From positions 1 through 57,123 of the forward strand of contig JBIIEL010000011.1 in the NCBI GenBank assembly GCA_044237845.1: a DNA stretch of 57,123 bases, in the 5' to 3' direction. This document shows positions 50,868 to 57,123 of the stretch, piece by piece (position 1 is the stretch's first letter; each line of letters opens with the position of its first letter). The stretch comes from QFOX01 sp044237845. GTDB lineage: Bacteria > Pseudomonadota > Alphaproteobacteria > Rickettsiales > UBA3002. The notes under the pieces are model-generated. The model saw nothing but the letters and a program-made list of their open reading frames with translations. It was not told the origin of the DNA and did not search any database. The position numbers and the translations under genes were made by a program.

Positions 50868-51998
50868 TTAGGCCTCAACCATCCGCTGTTCGGCGGGCTT
50901 GAGCACTTCACGCGAGGCAACGTTGTTCACCAGCGCGTGCGGCTTTTCGCCGACATGTGCCGTTGCTTCGAGCATTGGCGCCGCATCCGCAGAGGATTTA
51001 TCGCCACTTGCGAGATGCGTTTCGACTTTATCAACCTTTTGCTCAACTTTCTCATGCCCTTTCTTCGCGAACAGCTTAGAAGTAAGATAGAATAAGAAGG
51101 CGCAAGTAGCACTGAGCGTGAACAGCCAGGTGAGGTTCTCGGCCTGCCCAAAGCGTTTCGCGCGTTTTAGCTCTTCCTCAGCAACAGGAAGCTTGAGATC
51201 AATCTTGTCATTGATTGCTTCTATGAGGCTTTCTTTATCCTTGGTCACTGCTTCCGCTATGCGTGCTGAAACATGGTCAAGACTTGCCCATTTCTCCAGT
51301 TTGGTGCCTTTTGCCAAGTTCGCGGTTATCCCTTGTTTCCAACCCATGACGGCATCAGCGGATAGAGCCGTAGCAACAACAACAAGTCGTCCTTTTCCGA
51401 GCGTGCTCCAGGATTGTTTAGGCGCGGCATCCATTTCTTTATGCGCCTCAATCAATTTCGGATTCGTTTCGCTTTCCTTCTGTCCATGAATCCAGCGATC
51501 AAAGGTGCGGACAATTTTTCCTTTGCTGTCTTCCATCCATTTAACAGGAATAACGGTAAGCATGCCACCAACAGTGGCAAGCAATACATACAGCATGCGC
51601 CCTTCTTTGGCATATTCAGGCAGCCCTGATTCTTTGAAATAATTTTTGAATTTTTGGTAAACAGCAGGACCTTTCTTTTGAGGGTCAAGTTTTGCGAGCA
51701 GACTAGGCTTATCTCTAAAATACTGGGTGATCTGGTTTGAAAGCAGCTCATTCCCGATTAGGGCAAAGCCGCCATAAGCAAGAAAGTTGAAAAGTTTTAT
51801 CCCAGCAGAACTAGGCTTTTTATGAGCAGTAGCAGGCGGAATAAACTTTTCCGGTTCCGGCGTTCTGGCGACATTCACTACATCCAAGTCCGCGGCGGCG
51901 GTGGCTTTGTCGGCCATCGGCACGGGTGCGAGGTCGCGCTCACTGATGGGGTCAACGTTGGCGGGGGGTGGGTTTTTAACTGTTTCGTCGTGGTTCAT
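50868..51998 (-). CDS. membrane protein of unknown function, paralogue of the upstream gene
   Basis: 376 residues. A Pro/Ala-rich N-terminus is followed by four hydrophobic segments: AGIKLFNFLAYGGFALIGNELL, MLYVLLATVGGMLTVIPV, GRLVVVATALSADAVMG and LTWLFTLSATCAFLFYLTS. A charged tail follows. VIPVKWMEDSKGKIVRTFDRW...NPKLIEAHKEMDAAPKQS...GKGRL can be laid beside VIPSVTIGAKYKASIVRYFNRK...SPELIARHHAIEAEERPT...MGRL of the preceding gene, so the two look paralogous. The start follows that gene's stop by 6 bp. No named family recognised. Confidence 0.75.
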   Translation of the reverse strand: MNHDETVKNPPPANVDPISERDLAPVPMADKATAAADLDVVNVARTPEPEKFIPPATAHKKPSSAGIKLFNFLAYGGFALIGNELLSNQITQYFRDKPSLLAKLDPQKKGPAVYQKFKNYFKESGLPEYAKEGRMLYVLLATVGGMLTVIPVKWMEDSKGKIVRTFDRWIHGQKESETNPKLIEAHKEMDAAPKQSWSTLGKGRLVVVATALSADAVMGWKQGITANLAKGTKLEKWASLDHVSARIAEAVTKDKESLIEAINDKIDLKLPVAEEELKRAKRFGQAENLTWLFTLSATCAFLFYLTSKLFAKKGHEKVEQKVDKVETHLASGDKSSADAAPMLEATAHVGEKPHALVNNVASREVLKPAEQRMVEA

Positions 51999-52004
51999 AT
52001 ATTT

Positions 52005-53201
52005 CTATGCTCCTGCGGGGGAGTGTGTGTGTTCGTGACGCGGCGTGATGGTCGCTTCCGGTTTAATGTGGTGCACATGGCCCTTCGGGGTTTCCGTGCT
52101 TAGGTGGAGCGGCGCAGTATCTGGCGCGGCATCCACCGGGCTTACCACCGGCGTAATTGCAGGAATAATTACCTCAGGCGCAACGCGCGTGTTTGGCTCC
52201 ATCTTTCCGGCCAGAGCATCTGCTGCATGTACGAGCGGGTTTTGTGGCACATTCAATCGCGCAGCACCCTTCAATTCGGGTGGCGTTTCAACCTTGGGCT
52301 TATAGGTCATGCCGGGGATGTGCTTACGCAGAAAATTAACGACTGGATAAATCGTGGATGAAGTCGAGATGGTATACATCACGTCTTGAGAGATAAATCG
52401 GCCAAGGTCGTTGATGCTGGTGCCTTTATCAAAGCCGTTGCGCATGAACCAGCGGTCGGTTTTTTCGATAGCTTGAGGAGAAATATCGCGGGCGACATTG
52501 CCCATATGCTCGCCGATGCGGCCTGCGACAGGGTCAATACCCTTAAAGTTCTTCGCCCCCATTTTATTGAGCAGGTTGTTGGGCGAGCCGATGAGGCTGC
52601 TGAGCCCCATATTGACGAACATGCCACCAAGCCGCCCCATCACTGCGCCGAGGAAAGTTGGACGTTCTTCTGCCTCGATCGCGTGATGACGGGCGATGAG
52701 CTCTGGGCTTTGCATCGCTTCGTCGCCGTAATGCTTGCGGTTGAAATAGCGTACGATGGAAGCCTTATATTTCGCGCCGATGGTCACACTTGGGATCACA
52801 ATGAAGTGGCCGGGAATTTGTAGTGTGAATACATTTACCACGGATTCTGCGCGCTTGGCACGCAGTTCGTGCGAATCAAGGTTGAGAAGGCTGCTCTTCA
52901 TGAAGGCGCCTTCCGCGATTTGTTCTACTTTCGCATGGTGGAGTTCGCGCAGGTTGCTAATGCCTTTGGCGCTAAGCTTTTTGCCGATGCCGAGTTTGCC
53001 GAGCATCGTTCCTTCACCCCAAATGGGTTTTTCGTAATGACGTACCCAGAATGTAAATACGCCCGACAGAATGAGGTTCAGCCAGAAATTAATGCCCACG
53101 TCAAAGATACGATGATACATTCGCTCGCCATAGGTTTTATCCTTGGCGAGTGGCGAGAGCGTTGGCTTCTCATTCTCTTTTTTCTGTACGGTTTTATCCA
53201 T
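52005..53201 (-). CDS. membrane protein with histidine-rich tail, unknown function
   Basis: 398 residues from ATG 53201 (GGAAG just upstream; the TTG at 53204 is not needed). Hydrophobic segments include VGINFWLNLILSGVFTFWV and VVNVFTLQIPGHFIVIPSV, with weaker ones at about 195-215 and 280-295. The last 25 residues are His-rich (GHVHHIKPEATITPRHEHTH). The central block resembles the downstream gene at 50868, suggesting tandem duplication, and the tail resembles that of the protein at 28277. It is first in a probable three-gene operon with its paralogue and the Rieske oxygenase. No family recognised. Confidence 0.75.
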   Translation of the reverse strand: MDKTVQKKENEKPTLSPLAKDKTYGERMYHRIFDVGINFWLNLILSGVFTFWVRHYEKPIWGEGTMLGKLGIGKKLSAKGISNLRELHHAKVEQIAEGAFMKSSLLNLDSHELRAKRAESVVNVFTLQIPGHFIVIPSVTIGAKYKASIVRYFNRKHYGDEAMQSPELIARHHAIEAEERPTFLGAVMGRLGGMFVNMGLSSLIGSPNNLLNKMGAKNFKGIDPVAGRIGEHMGNVARDISPQAIEKTDRWFMRNGFDKGTSINDLGRFISQDVMYTISTSSTIYPVVNFLRKHIPGMTYKPKVETPPELKGAARLNVPQNPLVHAADALAGKMEPNTRVAPEVIIPAITPVVSPVDAAPDTAPLHLSTETPKGHVHHIKPEATITPRHEHTHSPAGA

Positions 53202-53386
53202 CAACTTCCATCATTGGGCGTAGGAGGACACTCTCCCACACTCATAATGTAGCACATTGATGAGACATGTTTTGTGAAGGTTTTGTGACAATTTGCCCCC
53301 TGCGGGGGAGGTCAGCGGGGCATCTATCTGTCATTGGATAACGCCTGTTTTTGGCTATATACCTTAGTTTTTTGACGATTTTGAAC

Positions 53387-53416
53387 AAAAAAGGAGCGGG
53401 AGAATGCTCCCGCCCC
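53387..53416 (-). terminator. intrinsic terminator of groESL
   Basis: Read on the minus strand, GGGGCGGGAG and CTCCCGCTCC pair around CATT (one mismatch) and are followed by TTTTTT. It lies 32 bp after the groEL stop. Confidence 0.85.
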
Positions 53417-53447
53417 TATATTGGTTTTTGGTGAATTGAGCGTGGGA

Positions 53448-55100
<1,653 letters not shown>

Positions 55101-55135
55101 GATTTAATCTCCTTGGTTAAATAGTGCCTTCGGCG

Positions 55136-55453
55136 TTATGCCGCTTTTTTCTTCGAGCTGCTTTTATCGACGATACCGATAACATCGCTTTCTTTCAGTA
55201 CGAGCAGCTCTTCGCCGTCGATTTTCACTTCGGTGCCGCCCCATTTGGTGAACATGACGGTGTCGCCCACTTTTACTTCCATGGGGATGATGCGGCCCGC
55301 GTCATCACGCGCGCCGGGGCCAACGGCAATCACTTCTGCCTGAATCGGCTTTTCCTTCGCCGTATCCGGGATAATGATCCCGCCAGCGGTTTTTTCTTCT
55401 CCTTCGAGACGACGCGCAATCAAGCGGTCATGCAGGGGACGAATTGACGTCAT
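55136..55453 (-). CDS. groES: 10-kDa co-chaperonin GroES
   Basis: Heptameric lid of GroEL. It has 105 residues from ATG 55453, preceded by TTGGAGGTTACT; the frame's TTG at 55465 is part of the ribosome site. Landmarks are IRPLHDRLIARRLEGEEKTAGGIIIPDTAKEKP (mobile loop EEKTAGGIIIPD) and GDTVMFTKWGGTEVKIDGEELLVLKE. It is first gene of the groESL operon, with a strong promoter at 55557-55585. Confidence 0.98.
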   Translation of the reverse strand: MTSIRPLHDRLIARRLEGEEKTAGGIIIPDTAKEKPIQAEVIAVGPGARDDAGRIIPMEVKVGDTVMFTKWGGTEVKIDGEELLVLKESDVIGIVDKSSSKKKAA

Positions 55454-55556
55454 AGTAACCTCCAAAATAAATCGAATGAATTTTTAGCTACGTCCGCGCC
55501 GCAAGCTTGCCGTTTTTTCTTTATTTTCTGCGGCGGGGAACCGTAGCGCGTGGGGG

Positions 55557-55585
55557 CATATAGGCATGCCTTAGCAGCGTGTCAA
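55557..55585 (-). promoter_or_regulatory. sigma-70-type promoter of groESL
   Basis: A consensus -35 TTGACA (55580-55585) is separated by 17 bp from TATATG (55557-55562) on the minus strand, giving a predicted start about 95-100 bp before groES. No CIRCE inverted repeat (TTAGCACTC-N9-GAGTGCTAA) is present, which leaves the heat-shock control unexplained. Confidence 0.65.
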
Positions 55586-55677
55586 GGAGGTGTGATGAGT
55601 ATTTTTACGATTCTCTTGCTTTAAGGTGCGCTCAAGGCTTAACTGGCTCAGCTATTCACCCCCATAGGATCATGTTT

Positions 55678-56235
55678 ATGAAGCTGAATCTCGGTTGCGG
55701 TGTGAATCACCTACCCGGTTATGTGAATGTGGATCGATTTCCTGAGGGAAACCCAGATGTGGTCTGCGATCTTGATATCGCACCATGGCCGTGGGCGGAT
55801 AACACGATCGATGAAATCGTGATGCACCACTCGCTGGAGCATATGGGGGCGGATACAGCCACTTTTTTCACGATTATCAAAGAGCTTTACCGCGTTTCAA
55901 AGCCGGACGCCAAAATCATCATTCATGTGCCGCACCCGCGCCACGATAATTTTCTGGGTGATCCAACGCATGTGCGGGTGATTACCCCGCAGCTTCTGAC
56001 GCTGTTTAGCAAGCGCTTGAACCTTGAGTGGAAGAAGCTCGGCGCCCCGAACAGCCCGCTCGCACTGTATTTGAATGTGGATTTCGAGATCATCAAATTC
56101 AACCAGGTTCTTGACCAGCGTTATATACCGCTGGTGCAACAGAAAAAAATCTCGGACGAAGAGCTCGAAACCATGATTAGGGAGCGCAACAATATCATCA
56201 CAGAGTACCAAATGACACTGAAAGTGGTGAAATAA
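55678..56235 (+). CDS. SAM-dependent methyltransferase (class I)
   Basis: 185 residues from ATG 55678 (AGGA eight bases before). Motif I is LNLGCGVNHLPGYVNVDR at residues 3-20; the post-I acid and VVCDLDIAPWPWADNTIDEIVMHHSLEHM-type motif (DEIVMHHSLEHM) follow. The remainder, HVPHPRHDNFLGDPTHVRVITP, is found in small methyltransferases often linked to sugar or envelope synthesis. The substrate is unknown. It is divergent from groES; relA/spoT follows 46 bp downstream. Confidence 0.85.
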   Translation: MKLNLGCGVNHLPGYVNVDRFPEGNPDVVCDLDIAPWPWADNTIDEIVMHHSLEHMGADTATFFTIIKELYRVSKPDAKIIIHVPHPRHDNFLGDPTHVRVITPQLLTLFSKRLNLEWKKLGAPNSPLALYLNVDFEIIKFNQVLDQRYIPLVQQKKISDEELETMIRERNNIITEYQMTLKVVK

Positions 56236-56281
56236 CCTAAACATAGTAGCCATGTTGCGCTGCACAGGTTATAGTAGTGGG

Positions 56282-57123
56282 ATGATTAAACCAGACGAAC
56301 TTGTGGAGAAAATCCGGGCCTATGACCCGGATGCAGACGAGGCTGCGCTGAGGCGCGCCTATGATTATTCTATGCAAAAACACGCCACGCAAATGCGTGA
56401 ATCGGGCGAGCTTTACTTCACGCACCCGCTGGAAGTTGCGTCTAAACTTACCCAATATAAGCTCGATACAGCCTCGATTATCACCGCGCTTCTACACGAT
56501 ACGGTGGAGGATACAGATGCTACGTTGGATGAGATTGAGTCGCTATTTGGCGCTGAAATCCGCGGGTTGGTAGATGGTGTCACCAAGCTGAACCGTCTTG
56601 AGATTAAATCGGAATCGACCAAGCAGGCTGAGAATCTTCGCAAGCTGGTGCTCGCGATGGCGCAGGATTTGCGGGTACTGATGGTGAAGCTTGCTGATCG
56701 CCTCCACAATATGGAGACACTGCACTATATTACCAAGCCGGAGAAGCGTCAGCGTATCGCCCGCGAAACACTTGAGATTTACGCCGCGCTGGCCGAGCGT
56801 ATCGGGATGCGGCGAATGAAAGAGGAGCTTCAGGATTTGGCATTCCGGGAGCTATTCCCAGAGGCGCGCGATTCGATTGATAAGCGCCTCGATTTCTTGC
56901 GCAACCAAGGCAATAATCAGGTGGAGCGTGTGGTGCAAATTCTGCGCGACCTCGCCACTAATGGGGGATTGCCGAAAGACATTATTATCTATGGGCGCGA
57001 GAAAAAACCTTATTCCATATGGAAAAAGATGGAGAGTAAGGGCGTCGCGTTCGAGCAACTGGCAGATATTGTTGGCTTCCGCGTACTCACTAATACAGTG
57101 GCGGAATGCTATCATATGCTGGG
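56282..57123 (+). CDS. RelA/SpoT-family (p)ppGpp synthetase/hydrolase, 3'-truncated by window edge
   Basis: 280 residues are visible from ATG 56282. The N-terminal HD hydrolase domain is intact in its motifs: GELYFTHPLEVA with His48, LLHDTVEDT with His72-Asp73, and KLADRLHNMETL. The synthetase domain begins with IYGREKKPYSIWKKM and FEQLADIVGFRVLTN, then the window ends. Alphaproteobacteria usually have one bifunctional Rsh enzyme controlling the stringent response, and this fits. Confidence 0.95.
   Translation, partial: MIKPDELVEKIRAYDPDADEAALRRAYDYSMQKHATQMRESGELYFTHPLEVASKLTQYKLDTASIITALLHDTVEDTDATLDEIESLFGAEIRGLVDGVTKLNRLEIKSESTKQAENLRKLVLAMAQDLRVLMVKLADRLHNMETLHYITKPEKRQRIARETLEIYAALAERIGMRRMKEELQDLAFRELFPEARDSIDKRLDFLRNQGNNQVERVVQILRDLATNGGLPKDIIIYGREKKPYSIWKKMESKGVAFEQLADIVGFRVLTNTVAECYHML

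Noticed and set aside
55466..55580. CIRCE heat-shock element before groES
   Set aside because: No TTAGCACTC/GAGTGCTAA-type inverted repeat can be found in the region.

Overview
The window reads as chromosomal DNA of an alphaproteobacterium. The main pointers are a C4-pathway 5-aminolevulinate synthase (HemA), a CtaA/Cox15 heme A synthase, the ppiD-trpE-trpG-trpD-trpC run divergent from tpiA-secG-pyrG, a kdsA gene, an alphaproteobacterial-type AddB, and a Rickettsia-17-kDa-antigen-like glycine-zipper lipoprotein. Intact tryptophan, chorismate, lysine and LPS-core genes argue against a strongly reduced endosymbiont. Genus cannot be told from the sequence.

Layout. 1-3.0 kb (minus): radC (cut by the left edge), hemA and ctaA, divergent from a heme-copper-oxidase-like membrane protein. 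4.5-8.9 kb (plus): lipoprotein, fabI, aroC, htpG. 9.0-12.7 kb (minus): gltX, def, a proline-rich secreted protein, fmt, a DUF465 protein. 12.9-15.0 kb: comEC. 15.0-21.2 kb (minus): ppiD-trpE-lipoprotein-trpG-trpD-trpC. 21.3-26.9 kb (plus): tpiA, secG, pyrG, a DUF808 protein, an AT-rich orphan, kdsA. 27.0-31.5 kb: three tRNA-Pro genes (CGG, TGG, GGG) interleaved with a heptosyltransferase, a His-tailed membrane protein and an MHS-type transporter. 31.6-41.3 kb: dapA, smpB, unknowns, addB without addA, a GT-C-like membrane protein, and a 677-residue isocitrate-dehydrogenase-like protein with a large internal insertion.

41.36-49.56 kb is an integrated island. It lies between a 17-bp direct repeat that matches the 3' end of tRNA-Ser(CGA). 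It carries a P4-type integrase, an AlpA-like regulator, a Toprim primase, a D5/P4-type helicase, a divergent XRE regulator/lipoprotein pair, and a coupled three-gene cargo ending in a ComEC-like metallo-beta-lactamase-fold protein. That cargo is the best candidate in the window for an undescribed (possibly defence) system.

49.5-57.1 kb: tRNA-Ser(CGA), a Rieske oxygenase behind two tandem paralogous membrane proteins, groES-groEL, a SAM methyltransferase, and a relA/spoT gene cut by the right edge.

Functionally the host part is housekeeping: heme and respiration, amino acids, protein maturation and folding, LPS, stringent response. The novelty sits in the island cargo, the divergent ICDH, the His-tailed and paralogous membrane proteins, and the repeats around tRNA-Pro genes. 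All similarity statements come from reading motifs, not from database searches.
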